64,000 bases of DNA from Alkalimarinus alittae (GTDB taxonomy: Bacteria; Pseudomonadota; Gammaproteobacteria; Pseudomonadales; Oleiphilaceae): positions 1,588,001 to 1,652,000 of the forward strand of contig NZ_CP100390.1 in assembly GCF_026016465.1 (NCBI RefSeq), in the 5' to 3' direction. How positions within the stretch are numbered: position 1 is the first letter of the stretch; each line of letters begins with the position of its first letter. Under the pieces are notes generated by a model. The model was not told where the DNA came from. It made no database searches and was given only the letters and a program-made list of their open reading frames with translations. Of this stretch, positions 11,131-20,636 are shown one piece after another. The translations under genes and the position numbers were made by a program.

Positions 11131-11319
11131 ATGACTGCTAAACCTAAAACAACGACAAAAAAGAAGCCGTCAGCGGCGACTGAAACTTCTCAATCGATTG
11201 AGGAGCAAACCGCTGCGTTTCTTCAGTCTGGTGGTGAAATTGAACATATCAATACTGGGGTCAGTGGGCAGGAAAGCCTTTCAGGTCCTAAGCATATTAC
11301 CTTGGGTAACAAGACATAG
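11131..11319 (+). CDS. Small hypothetical protein, 62 residues
   Basis: A small protein with a lysine/threonine-rich N-terminus (MTAKPKTTTKKKPSAA), then QSIEEQTAAFLQSGGEIEHI and a glycine-rich tail. The FL-x-x-GG-x-I pattern loosely resembles the C-terminal end of small RNA polymerase-associated proteins such as SutA; I offer that only as a weak resemblance. The frame opens further upstream at an ATG at 11098; the ATG at 11131 gives the more typical small protein. A palindromic repeat starts 28 bases after its stop. Confidence 0.55.
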   Translation: MTAKPKTTTKKKPSAATETSQSIEEQTAAFLQSGGEIEHINTGVSGQESLSGPKHITLGNKT

Positions 11320-11346
11320 TTGGTAAGCTACGCATTTCCCTCTGGT

Positions 11347-11433
11347 TTAGTGATCATCCAAAAACGACTGTCATCCTCGCGAATGCGGGAATGACAGGAA
11401 GGCACAATGTCAGTGTTTCTGGATGATCACTAA
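11347..11433. repeat. Nested palindrome with 14-bp terminal inverted repeats (MITE/REP-like)
   Basis: TTAGTGATCATCCA at 11347-11360 is repeated in perfect inverted form at 11420-11433. Inside it a second palindrome (11368-11397) pairs CTGTCAT..C.CGC with GCG.G.ATGACAG around GAAT. The 87-base unit fills the gap between the small protein gene and the kinase gene. The inner palindrome is of the CTGTCATTCCCGC type seen as dispersed repeats in many Gammaproteobacteria. It may also act as a terminator, but there is no U-tract. Confidence 0.75.
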
Positions 11434-11439
11434 TGAACC

Positions 11440-12438
11440 TTAACCTAATATCTTCTGCTTAATTTGCGCATGATGCACAGGCTCCAAACGAGGGCCGAAG
11501 TTAGATACCACTTCAGCAGATGCTAAACTCGCAAGGTCTCCAGCTTGTTGATAGCTGTAACCATGGGTAATAGCGTACAAAAACGCACCGGCGAACATAT
11601 CACCCGCTCCGTTAGAGTCGACTGCAGTAATTGCATTGGGCGCGATAGTTAGCTGATTGTCACCGTCAAATACGATGGCGCCTTTACTACTACGCGTGAT
11701 CACAAAACATTTTGCTATCTTTTTGAGCTCCTTAGCTGCATCAGCGATGTTGTCGGTATCACTGTAGCTAAGTGCTTCTGCTTCGTTACAGAATAATAGA
11801 TCAACGCCATCGCCAATCATCTCAACTAAGCCATCTTTAAAGAACTGAACCATTGCAGGGTCTGAGAAGGTAAAGGCTGTTTTAACGCCGTTAGCTTCAG
11901 CGATTTTCTTTGCTTCGATGGCCGCAGGTCTAGCTGTATCAGACGATACCAAATAGCCTTCAATGTATAAGTACTCAGATGATTTGATCGCTTCTTCATC
12001 TAGGTGCTTTGATGATAGGTTAGCTGTAATACCTAAATAAGTGTTCATGGTGCGCTCAGCGTCAGGCGTCACCATGACAAGGCACCTTCCGGTTACGCCG
12101 TCTTCTCGATCATCCCCTAAATTGGTATCGACGCCTGCTGCTTTGAGGTCATTGACGTAAAAATCACCGGTTTCATCATTTGCCACATTGCATGAGTAAT
12201 AAGTCTTACCACCAAAATAGCTCACAGCAATAATTGTGTTGGCTGCAGACCCACCGCTGGCGCGTTTTTTAAGGCCAAATGTAGTGTTAAGTTTTTCTAA
12301 AATTTCTAGTAGACGCTCTTGCTCAACCAGCGTCATCAACCCTTTTTCTATGTTGGTAGACTGTAAAAAGCTGTCTTCAACTTCGAATTCTTTATCAACC
12401 AAGGCGTTACCGATGCCGTATACGTGATATTTGGACAT
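11440..12438 (-). CDS. PfkB-family carbohydrate/nucleoside kinase (adenosine kinase-like)
   Basis: Cytoplasmic ribokinase-fold kinase of 332 residues. The start YHVYGIGNALVDKEFEV, the substrate-binding GGSAANT, and the catalytic NGAGDMFAGAF (general-base aspartate) are all intact. This version is usually annotated adenosine kinase in marine Gammaproteobacteria, but ribokinase-like sugar kinases share the motifs and the substrate cannot be read from the sequence. I chose the ATG at 12438, placing the first beta strand at the N-terminus; an in-frame ATG at 12453 is equally open and neither has a strong ribosome site. Confidence 0.85.
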   Translation of the reverse strand: MSKYHVYGIGNALVDKEFEVEDSFLQSTNIEKGLMTLVEQERLLEILEKLNTTFGLKKRASGGSAANTIIAVSYFGGKTYYSCNVANDETGDFYVNDLKAAGVDTNLGDDREDGVTGRCLVMVTPDAERTMNTYLGITANLSSKHLDEEAIKSSEYLYIEGYLVSSDTARPAAIEAKKIAEANGVKTAFTFSDPAMVQFFKDGLVEMIGDGVDLLFCNEAEALSYSDTDNIADAAKELKKIAKCFVITRSSKGAIVFDGDNQLTIAPNAITAVDSNGAGDMFAGAFLYAITHGYSYQQAGDLASLASAEVVSNFGPRLEPVHHAQIKQKILG

Positions 12439-12555
12439 ATATTTCAGACTCATGTTGTTATAAGTAGGATTAATTGAATATGCTGCGCAGTGTAACGAGG
12501 TTTAGGTAAAATTTCAGCCTTCAGGTAGCCACTGGTTCGCGTTTTAAGTAACTTT

Positions 12556-15201
12556 CTATAGCCCCTGCTCAATAGGCAGTTTAAGGGTGAAGGTGGTACC
12601 TTTGCCTAGTTCGCTTTCGACTTCGACAGAACCGTGGTGTTTCTCAATAACGATACTAACAAAATTTAGCCCTAGTCCCGCGCCTTTTGGGCCACTGCTT
12701 TCAGAGGTTTTTTGGCGCCTAAAACGGTCAAAAATATATGGTAATTCATCTTTTTCAATGCCGAAACCATGATCTTCAATAGACAGTATTGCTCTATTAT
12801 CTGCGGCTTTAAGTGAGAGCTTGATCGATGTATCAGGGTCGCTATATTTGATTGAATTAGATAGTAAATTAATCACTACTCGTTCGATCAGCTCAGCATT
12901 ACCATTAATCCAAAGCTCATCTGTATCAACGATGGTGACTTCGATGTGTTTCTTAGTCGCTTGTTGAGCAATACTATCGACACTGTTTTCTATGATGGTG
13001 AGTAAATCACATTCATAAAACTGAGAGTCGTTGACTTGTTCTGCGCGGTTTAATTGCAAAAACTGTTCTGCAAGGTGCAGGCTTCGGTGGGCGTGATGAC
13101 CTAATTTGTCGAAGGTGTCGTGTTCTTGTTTCATTCTTCCCGTTTTCAACCCGTCTAGCATCGCTAGTTGGGACACTAACGGAGATCTGACATCGTGTGA
13201 TAGAAAGCTGACGAGTTGATTTCGTTCGCGTTGTTGCTGTTTGATTGAGGTCACATCTGATAAGTTGATAATCATGCCTGCATCCCCTGGTGCAGATGCC
13301 GAAGACGGCACAAAATGAAACATCAGGTCTCGTTCACCTAGCGTCAGTTCCGCGATGTTTGAATCTCCGTTGATCAGCACTTTATGGATAATGGTTTCCC
13401 AGTCTGGGTCTTGCTGACGATAATCGGTAGAGGAATTAGGCCGATTTGTTGATTGCGACAGCTGGAGTACGTTCAAAATGGGCTGCCCTTCGACAGACTG
13501 TTTAGGCAAGTTCAGCCATTGCTCGATATGGCTATTGATAAACAGCACGATGCCAAGAGAGTCGGTTACGATGACGCCATTCGGCATATTCTCAAAGCCA
13601 TCAGAAATAAAGCGTCTCATATCGCCCATGGAGTCTATGGCTAATCGGACTTGAGCAATGCGCGAGGCAATTTTTTCATAGCGTTTGAATGCACTTGCAC
13701 GATTTCTTGCGATGTTATTTATTTTTAAACGCTCCAAAAACGTTCTTTTTTTCTCGATCTCTTGCAGGTCATCCCAATAAAGTCCGATCTCGTATGTCTT
13801 ATGTTCACGACTAAATGCTATCCAACTGCAATGTTCTTTGTGATACCAGCGGTAGGGGGTAAGTCTTTTCGGGCGAGTTAACTTTTTTCTGTGCAAGCTA
13901 TCGATAACAGTATCTTCATTTAATAGTAAGTATGCATCCGGCTTAAGCATGGCTGTTAGGCCAGACATAAGCTGCTTAACAGGTCTTTGGGCTAGGTTTC
14001 GTACTGTTAACGCAGGTTCATGATGAAGTCGCTCAAGCTCGTTATTTAGAAACTTATTCAGCTGTGACAGACGCTGCCAACTCCATAATGGGTAGGCCGT
14101 AATTAACCCAATAATAGCCGATGCGGGTGGGTACCAATGTTGGTCAAAAAATAGCACCGCTAAACTGAATAGAAAAACAGCCGAGATAAGTATTAGGGTT
14201 GCGGGAAGCGCTTGCTCTGGTGATAAGCGAGGAAGCACCAGCACCGGTATCAGCACAAAAGCGAAAGTGAGCAAGTAAATCCATTTTAGCTGTAACGGTT
14301 GAATGGTGGCTTGTTGCACAAGGGCTGAATACGCGTTGGCGTGGATTTCTACACCTGGCATAGGGGACGCTAAACCGGAAACTGGCGTCGGTAATACATC
14401 ACTTAAACCTGCAGCTGTGGCGCCTATGAGTATAACTTTTCCGTCTAATTGGTTAGCAGGAACATCGCCGTTTAAAACGTCGATATATGAAAATGTCGGG
14501 AATGTACCGGCAGACCCCGCAAATGGAATCATGGTATAGCCTTCTCGTACATTAACGAAGGCTGCTACCTCTTCTTTATCGCTGCTCGTTTGCTCAAGGC
14601 TTAATGCAATATCTGGATGGGTTGACTCTGCTAGTGCTAGCGACATACTGGGCCAGTAGGCTTCGCCTAGCCCCTCTTTTAAATAAAACCCTCTGGCGAT
14701 TCCATCTATATCGAGCTCCACATGTATATGCCCTAAATTCTTCGCAGCTGCGGTGAGCTCGGGTATAGGTATGACTTCAGAAAGGGTGGTTTCATTGCTT
14801 CTGGGGTGAATATGTAAAGGCAGGAATACGTTGCCATTTCGCTCAATAGCGCTAGCAAAGGCGGCGTCGTCTTCAGGGTGGTTTAGGTCGGGCTCTGCAA
14901 AAATAATATCGAACGCAATGGCTTTTGTGTTGGCATTGGATAGTTGGTCAATCAGTTTAGCGTGGTTCGAGCGTCTCCAAGGCCATTGCCCTAGCGCGTC
15001 AAGACTTTTTTCATCGACGGCGATTATTGCGGTATTTTGCTCCGCAGTTTGTGGCGATAGTCGAATAGCAAAGTCGTAAACGATAAGGTTAAGGCGCTCA
15101 GGAAGCTGAGTGTAAATAAGTAGGCCACTGAGCACCACAAGGGTGAGGGCGAGTACATATTGTTCAAAAGAACGAAAGGTTAGCGTATTGTCTCGAGTCA
15201 T
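12556..15201 (-). CDS. CHASE2-domain sensor histidine kinase
   Basis: An 881-residue inner-membrane sensor. Domains in order: TM1 near residues 15-35; periplasmic CHASE2 domain about 36-300 (with the AFDIIFAEPD and GVEIHANAYSALVQ segments); three clustered TM helices about 310-380; linker; PAS domain about 515-635; HisKA with phospho-acceptor H669 in FLSHDVRSP; and an HATPase domain with NLLSNSIKYSD, EDHGFGIEKDE and GLGLNFVS. It is the last gene of a unit with a FecR/LysM protein and a response regulator, 39 bases after the former. The ATG at 15201 is preferred to an upstream TTG at 15219. It probably phosphorylates the regulator encoded two genes upstream. Confidence 0.92.
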   Translation of the reverse strand: MTRDNTLTFRSFEQYVLALTLVVLSGLLIYTQLPERLNLIVYDFAIRLSPQTAEQNTAIIAVDEKSLDALGQWPWRRSNHAKLIDQLSNANTKAIAFDIIFAEPDLNHPEDDAAFASAIERNGNVFLPLHIHPRSNETTLSEVIPIPELTAAAKNLGHIHVELDIDGIARGFYLKEGLGEAYWPSMSLALAESTHPDIALSLEQTSSDKEEVAAFVNVREGYTMIPFAGSAGTFPTFSYIDVLNGDVPANQLDGKVILIGATAAGLSDVLPTPVSGLASPMPGVEIHANAYSALVQQATIQPLQLKWIYLLTFAFVLIPVLVLPRLSPEQALPATLILISAVFLFSLAVLFFDQHWYPPASAIIGLITAYPLWSWQRLSQLNKFLNNELERLHHEPALTVRNLAQRPVKQLMSGLTAMLKPDAYLLLNEDTVIDSLHRKKLTRPKRLTPYRWYHKEHCSWIAFSREHKTYEIGLYWDDLQEIEKKRTFLERLKINNIARNRASAFKRYEKIASRIAQVRLAIDSMGDMRRFISDGFENMPNGVIVTDSLGIVLFINSHIEQWLNLPKQSVEGQPILNVLQLSQSTNRPNSSTDYRQQDPDWETIIHKVLINGDSNIAELTLGERDLMFHFVPSSASAPGDAGMIINLSDVTSIKQQQRERNQLVSFLSHDVRSPLVSQLAMLDGLKTGRMKQEHDTFDKLGHHAHRSLHLAEQFLQLNRAEQVNDSQFYECDLLTIIENSVDSIAQQATKKHIEVTIVDTDELWINGNAELIERVVINLLSNSIKYSDPDTSIKLSLKAADNRAILSIEDHGFGIEKDELPYIFDRFRRQKTSESSGPKGAGLGLNFVSIVIEKHHGSVEVESELGKGTTFTLKLPIEQGL

Positions 15202-15240
15202 TAAAAGCAGAGTCCGCAAAGGCCAGAAGGTGCGCCTTGA

Positions 15241-16866
15241 TTATTTTATTATTAGTTCTTTCCCGGTGCTAAATTCTGACTTGAAAAGCTCGTTACCGAC
15301 GGCTTTTACGCGTGCAAAATAACGCTTATTCTTGGTTAGCTTGATGCTAACATTGGATTTTTCGAGTGTGTTTTCGTGTAGGATTTTTTTAAACTCTAAA
15401 TCCTCTGCTAGCTGTAATATATAATGCTCCGCTTGGGGGACGGTGTTCCAAAATATTTTTGCTTGGTTATCGATGTAATTGACGCTGATGATTGTTGCAG
15501 GGGGCATCATACCTCTGATTTTCAAGCGCCTGATATCGCTATAGGCAATGCTTTCTCCGCCTGCTAATGTTTTCACTCTCCAATAGTATTCACCCGGGAG
15601 CAATTCATGGGTTGGGATGGCCGTATTGTCAGGTGCAAACTCAGATGTACTTATAAGCTCGGTAAACGCAAAGTCTTTTGCTATTTCAAGCTGCGATAGC
15701 TCATTTTTACTGTTGTATTGCCATGTAAACTCGGGTAAGTCATTATCAATAAACAGGTTATTAGCAGGGCCTAGTAGGGTAGCAGGTTTAGCGATCATAC
15801 CGATGACCAGACTGACATGATGGTCAATACCATTAAACCCTTGGCTGTCGACCGCGCGCATAGCAACAAGATAGGTGCCGTTAGTTAAATGGTTTAAGGT
15901 GATTTCGGGGGTCGCAAGAAAGCTGCTATCTAACAGTTCACCTTGATCCGAGTCTTTGAATAACTGGTAGTAGTAAGTGGTGATGTTGGGTTGTTTGCGC
16001 CAGCTAAATGTCACAGGAAGTTGCTGAGTGTTGGATATAACCGATCTGGGCTTGAGCGCTTTAGGTAGGTCGATGATGGTTGCACGTGAAGTCCCTGAAT
16101 TTAAAATCGTACCTTGCCCCATATCTAGCTCAAGAGATCGAGCGTTGTTACTAAATAGAACAGTACCTTCTGTTACTTCTAACTGAGTGCTTTGGTCGTT
16201 TACTAATAGTCTAAAGGCGGTACCGCGAACGGCGGCAACTGCTGATGGGGTGTTGATTTCATAACGTGAGCCACGGCCATTAAGAGGCGTAACATGCGTA
16301 GAGAGTCGCCCTTTTTGCAGCCTAAGCCGAGTGTCGGCCATACCGGTTTTTCCGTAGCGGGTTAGCCGGTTGAACACAAGCTGAGAGTTGGGGGCTAATC
16401 GCAGAATTGAGCTATCTGCAAAGCGAATCAAAACAGAGCCGTCGTAGGTATTAATCTCGTCGCCGACGCGTAGTTCGCTGTTTTTAGAGAGGTGGCTAAA
16501 GTGACTTTCTAAATGCCGCCTTACCATTGTGTTGCCCGTCACAGAAGCCGCGATAGCAGGCTCTGGTTGATGTTTTAACCAGTCGACAGGGATTTTTAAA
16601 ACGGTACCAGATGTGAGTGTTTTGGGGTCATTGATTTTGTTATGACGAATAATATCTTCCCAGTTGTGAGCGCTATTAAGAAACGCTTCACCTAGTGTCC
16701 AGATATTATCTTTAGGTCTAATGGTGTAATGCCATTCTACAAGCGAGGCTTGAGTGCCAGCAGGTTGTATTTGGGCATTAAGGTTTCCTGTGAGCAGACA
16801 CGTCAGCGCAAAGAAAACGAACCATTTTAAATAAAGTGATAATTTCATAACAACATTAGAACGCAT
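15241..16866 (-). CDS. LysM and FecR domain protein with fibronectin-like repeats, exported
   Basis: A 541-residue periplasmic or surface protein. A signal peptide (KWFVFFALTCLLTGNLNAQ) is followed by a LysM motif (YTIRPKDNIWTLGEAFLN, ending DPKTLTSGTVLKIPVDW), a FecR domain (DGSVLIRFADSSILRLAPNS ... AAVRGTAFRL), and several Ig/fibronectin-type segments to the end. FecR-LysM proteins recur next to CHASE2 sensors and may present an envelope signal to them; that is inference. I chose the ATG at 16866, which has AGAAGG upstream; the frame opens at 16902. Confidence 0.88.
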   Translation of the reverse strand: MRSNVVMKLSLYLKWFVFFALTCLLTGNLNAQIQPAGTQASLVEWHYTIRPKDNIWTLGEAFLNSAHNWEDIIRHNKINDPKTLTSGTVLKIPVDWLKHQPEPAIAASVTGNTMVRRHLESHFSHLSKNSELRVGDEINTYDGSVLIRFADSSILRLAPNSQLVFNRLTRYGKTGMADTRLRLQKGRLSTHVTPLNGRGSRYEINTPSAVAAVRGTAFRLLVNDQSTQLEVTEGTVLFSNNARSLELDMGQGTILNSGTSRATIIDLPKALKPRSVISNTQQLPVTFSWRKQPNITTYYYQLFKDSDQGELLDSSFLATPEITLNHLTNGTYLVAMRAVDSQGFNGIDHHVSLVIGMIAKPATLLGPANNLFIDNDLPEFTWQYNSKNELSQLEIAKDFAFTELISTSEFAPDNTAIPTHELLPGEYYWRVKTLAGGESIAYSDIRRLKIRGMMPPATIISVNYIDNQAKIFWNTVPQAEHYILQLAEDLEFKKILHENTLEKSNVSIKLTKNKRYFARVKAVGNELFKSEFSTGKELIIK

Positions 16867-16974
16867 TTGCCTTCTAATAAACCTCGCACCGTGGGGTGGC
16901 ATCTATTAAGTGCAGATATAACATCCCTATAAGTACTGCGAATATCTTAGCTTTTTTCGCTGCCGTTTTGACGG

Positions 16975-17667
16975 TTATTCGGCAACGGTTTCGAGTCTGT
17001 AGCCATGTTGATAAATTGTTTTTATGCGAAACCCATTTTCAGGCTTGATGCCTAGTTTTCGACGTAATCGACTGACGTGGGTATCGACGGTACGGGTGTT
17101 CAAATCGCTTGATACGCCCCATACTCGCTCTAACAAAAAGTTTCTTGACAGTAATCGTCCTACGTTCTGGAACATAAATACAGCCAAATCAAAATCTTTA
17201 TCGGTCATTGGGACGAGCTCACCTTTACACTGTATCGTTCGCGCATGTATATCTACATCAAAAGGGCCTAGGGTAAATGTTTCGCTCTTGCCGTCTTCGT
17301 CACTCGATGTTCGGCGAGACAGTGCGTGTATTCGTGCCGCTAACTCTCCAATCCGGGCAGGCTTAACTAAATAGTCGTCTGCGCCTGCGTCCAATGCCGT
17401 GATAATATCTTCTTCGCTATCTCTCTGGGTGAGAAAGATTACTGGGATTTTCCAGTTTAATTCTTTGCGTACATCTTTTAATGCGTCTGTTCCCTCCATG
17501 TCTGGCAACTGCCAATCCATAATAAGGAGGTCATAACTATTGTGCGTGACGGCATATAGAAAGGACTGACCAGTGTGAAAAAATTCACAAGCATGCCCTT
17601 TTTCTATTAATGCATCACTTAAATTTCGAGCTTGTTCTACTTCGTCTTCAAGTAGTCCAATTTTCAT
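16975..17667 (-). CDS. OmpR-family response regulator
   Basis: A 230-residue two-domain regulator. The receiver domain (1-120) has the acidic pair ED at 8-9, the phospho-acceptor D51 (LLIMDWQLPDMEG), a switch residue in FLTQRDS and the conserved lysine in YLVKPARI. The C-terminal winged helix (about 130-228) has RTVDTHVSRLRRKLG as recognition helix. It is the first gene of a three-gene unit with the FecR/LysM protein and the CHASE2 kinase. The ATG at 17667 has CAGGGGA upstream; the longer frame to 17730 would add 21 residues before the receiver. Confidence 0.93.
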   Translation of the reverse strand: MKIGLLEDEVEQARNLSDALIEKGHACEFFHTGQSFLYAVTHNSYDLLIMDWQLPDMEGTDALKDVRKELNWKIPVIFLTQRDSEEDIITALDAGADDYLVKPARIGELAARIHALSRRTSSDEDGKSETFTLGPFDVDIHARTIQCKGELVPMTDKDFDLAVFMFQNVGRLLSRNFLLERVWGVSSDLNTRTVDTHVSRLRRKLGIKPENGFRIKTIYQHGYRLETVAE

Positions 17668-17902
17668 CGCATGTCCCCTGATGCCATCAATGGCTATTTG
17701 AGTAGGCTGCGGGATCTTTAAAGGCAGCACCGCTATTATTATATTTTTGCTATTAATGACTGATTCTGCCAGAGAAAAACACTGGCGTCATTAGTTAAGT
17801 TGTTCTAGTTCGTTACAGTAAGTTGCTTAATTTAATGAAAGAAATTATTTATATCTGTCAGAATTATTTGTAAAAATTATAAACCAATACGTTTAAAATT
17901 TA

Positions 17903-20107
17903 TTAGGGTCTTGGGTTAATATGAATTAGTGGCTTACCCTCAATGTCTTTAAACGTTTTGCGGCATGAAGGGTAGTTGCTACAGCCCCAAAATTCGCCTC
18001 GCGTTCCGGTACGCCGAATTAGTGGCGCATGGCAGTTAGGGCAAGGTATTGGGGGAGAGTCTCCCATCTTGACGGCTTTGGCTTTTTTAGTGGTGTTGAG
18101 CTTCCAGGGTAATGACGCCTTACAGTTAGGGAATTGACTGCAGGCCCAGAATTTTCCGTACTTACCGGTTCTTTCGACCATTTCAGACTGGCATTTAGGG
18201 CAGGAGGGGGGGGGCGCGATAGCCTGCTGAGAACCGTTGGCCTTTTTGACAGGAATACCTGTTAATGTCTCGATAAGGTGACTTATCTCATCGGTAATGC
18301 GCGTTATAAAATCTTTCGGTTTGGTGCTGCCAGAGCTTATAGTATCGAGAGCGGCTTCCCAGATAGCTGTCATGTCTGGCGTTATACAATTAGTAGGAAG
18401 GTTGTAGATTAAATCCCTTCCTTTTTCCGTTGATACAATGCGGCGACCATTTTTGGCAATGTAATCTCGCCGATAAAGGGCCTCTATAATTGCTGCGCGA
18501 GTGGCTTCTGTACCCAAACCGTCTGACGCTCTTAACGTTTTTTTGATGTAAGGGTCTTCGACATAATGTGCAATACTTGTCATTGCAGATAACAGACTGG
18601 CATCGTCAAAATGTTCAGGCGGCGGTGTTTCGTGAGTCATGATTTTAACGGTTCGGCAGTAGACTTGCTCCCCCTCGCGAAGTGAATTTCCCGCTGTTGC
18701 GTGAGCTGCAGAAGCAATGCCGCCATCATCATGTTGATCTGGTTCATCAATGGCTTTCCACCCTTTATGGCGGACTGTTGTTTGCTTTCCTTGGAATCGT
18801 TCTTTATCTATCGAAATGTCGAAGATCGATTCGTCTGTAATCAGACTAGGGTAAAATTGAGCGATATAGCGGCGGCAGATAAGTGTATAAAGCGCCTGCT
18901 CTCGCGTTTGTAATGTCGCAATATCGAGGGTCTGTGCGGTAGGGATGATCGCATGGTGAGGCCCTGTTTTCTGGTCATTCCATGCATGAGACTTAATGGT
19001 TAGATTACAACCATGAACGGCGTTCGTCAGCAAGGGGGCATTGAGAATCAGTGTGTTGAGTAAGTCTGCACGATGATTAAACTGATTATCGGGTAGGTAT
19101 CGACAGTCAGATTTAGGGTAGGTGATCAGCTTGTACTTATCAAACAGCATTAAGCATCCGTCTAGCACATATTGCGGACTATACCCAAAGCGCTTAGCCG
19201 CTTCAATTTGCAGCGTCGACAAGGAGAAAGGCAATGGCGATGGCTCACTTAGCTGTTTGTCTGTCACTTTAATGACGGTGCCAATGATTTCGTTCACTGA
19301 TACAGACCGAACAACGCGTTCTGCTATTTTTCGATTCAGTAGCCGGCCTTGTTCATCGCAATGCATTTCTCTGGATGGCGGTGTTTGCCATAGAGTGTCG
19401 ATAACGGGGAGGGGGCTTTTAGTGTTCAACGTCTCAAAGTTAGCCACTATTGAATAGTAACGAGTAGGCTTAAAGTGTTCTATTTCGGCATCTCGTTTAG
19501 CGATCAGGCCGAGCACCGGTGTTTGTACTCGTCCTACTGAAAACACGCCTTCTTTGCCTTTATCCCGCGCCACCAGCGTAAGAGCTCTTGTCAGATTAAT
19601 GCCATATAGCCAGTCTGCTTGTTGTCTGCATTGTGCGGAGCGCGATAAGTTTTGATACTCAGTATTGGATGTTAGTTGATTAAGGGACGCTGCAATGGCT
19701 GTTGGAGTGAGATCATTAATTAGCAAACGTCGCACAGGGACTTCAACGTTAAAATAATGCAGCACCTCGTCAACTATGAGTTGTCCCTCCCGATCAGGAT
19801 CCCCTGCATGAATGATTTCGTGCGAACGCTCTATCAGTGAGCCGATAATCCTCAAATGGTTCATTGTTTCGCTGCGAGGCGTTAGCTTCCATTTTGCTGG
19901 TGCAATAGGCAGATCATAGAGGTTCCATTTTGCGTACTGAGGTAGGTATGCCTCTGGACTACAAGGCTCGAGTAAATGCCCTGAACACCAAGTAACAGTG
20001 ATATCTTGCCCGCATTGGATATAACCCTGCTGCGCCGAGTGGGGAAGAGGTAATGCTTGGACTATAGCTCGGCCTAAACTAGATTTTTCTGCTATGATTA
20101 ACTGCAT
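17903..20107 (-). CDS. topB: DNA topoisomerase III
   Basis: Type IA topoisomerase that relaxes and decatenates DNA. The 734-residue protein starts with the TOPRIM motif MQLIIAEKSSLGRAI and carries HAGDPDREGQLIVDE. Its active-site tyrosine is Y330 in LITYPKSDCRYLP, almost the E. coli TopB position, with lysine where most have arginine. GLGTEATRAAII follows. The C-terminus has two four-cysteine zinc ribbons (CPKC...CSQFPNC and CPNC...CSNYPSC). E. coli TopB is shorter (653), the difference being these ribbons. Confidence 0.94.
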   Translation of the reverse strand: MQLIIAEKSSLGRAIVQALPLPHSAQQGYIQCGQDITVTWCSGHLLEPCSPEAYLPQYAKWNLYDLPIAPAKWKLTPRSETMNHLRIIGSLIERSHEIIHAGDPDREGQLIVDEVLHYFNVEVPVRRLLINDLTPTAIAASLNQLTSNTEYQNLSRSAQCRQQADWLYGINLTRALTLVARDKGKEGVFSVGRVQTPVLGLIAKRDAEIEHFKPTRYYSIVANFETLNTKSPLPVIDTLWQTPPSREMHCDEQGRLLNRKIAERVVRSVSVNEIIGTVIKVTDKQLSEPSPLPFSLSTLQIEAAKRFGYSPQYVLDGCLMLFDKYKLITYPKSDCRYLPDNQFNHRADLLNTLILNAPLLTNAVHGCNLTIKSHAWNDQKTGPHHAIIPTAQTLDIATLQTREQALYTLICRRYIAQFYPSLITDESIFDISIDKERFQGKQTTVRHKGWKAIDEPDQHDDGGIASAAHATAGNSLREGEQVYCRTVKIMTHETPPPEHFDDASLLSAMTSIAHYVEDPYIKKTLRASDGLGTEATRAAIIEALYRRDYIAKNGRRIVSTEKGRDLIYNLPTNCITPDMTAIWEAALDTISSGSTKPKDFITRITDEISHLIETLTGIPVKKANGSQQAIAPPPSCPKCQSEMVERTGKYGKFWACSQFPNCKASLPWKLNTTKKAKAVKMGDSPPIPCPNCHAPLIRRTGTRGEFWGCSNYPSCRKTFKDIEGKPLIHINPRP

Positions 20108-20312
20108 GAATAAGAGGTTACACTAAAGTTGAATCCGATAGACCCACTATACCAGAATTTACTCGAACGCCATGCCAGAATTTGTAGGCGTTGGGGTTAA
20201 ATAGTAAGGGCGTTACTATCATATTTGATTCATATTCTAATGCTAAATGGTTGTAGTGATAGTAGAATTAACTCATATCAACATTCTGATCTTAATTTCA
20301 AGGCCTTGAATA

Positions 20313-20636
20313 ATGCATGTGCAAAAACAGATAGAAGAAACGTTAGCTGCATCATTTGATGTAAAACATTTAGATGTGCTGAATGAAAGCCATATGCATA
20401 GTGTGCCACCGAATTCAGAGACCCACTTTAAAGTGGTTTTGGTCAGCCCTGACTTTAATGATGTAAGAAAAGTGGCTAGGCATCAAAAAATATATAAAGC
20501 GTTGGAAGATGCGATGAAAAATGGCATTCATGCGCTGGCACTTCATCTTTATACCGAAGATGAATGGAACACAAAAAACGAAGGTGTACCTGCGTCACCC
20601 AATTGCATGGGTGGCTCAAAGGGGGATAACTTATGA
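20313..20636 (+). CDS. bolA: BolA-family protein
   Basis: A 107-residue BolA/IbaG-type protein, a partner of monothiol glutaredoxins in iron-sulfur handling and stress response. The sequence shows the class KH-like fold with NESHMHSVPPNSETHFKVVLVS, RHQKIYKAL and HALALHLYTEDEW. The short tail carries one cysteine (NCMGGSKG). Its stop overlaps the start of the YrdC-type gene by four bases (ATGA), so translation is coupled. Confidence 0.88.
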   Translation: MHVQKQIEETLAASFDVKHLDVLNESHMHSVPPNSETHFKVVLVSPDFNDVRKVARHQKIYKALEDAMKNGIHALALHLYTEDEWNTKNEGVPASPNCMGGSKGDNL

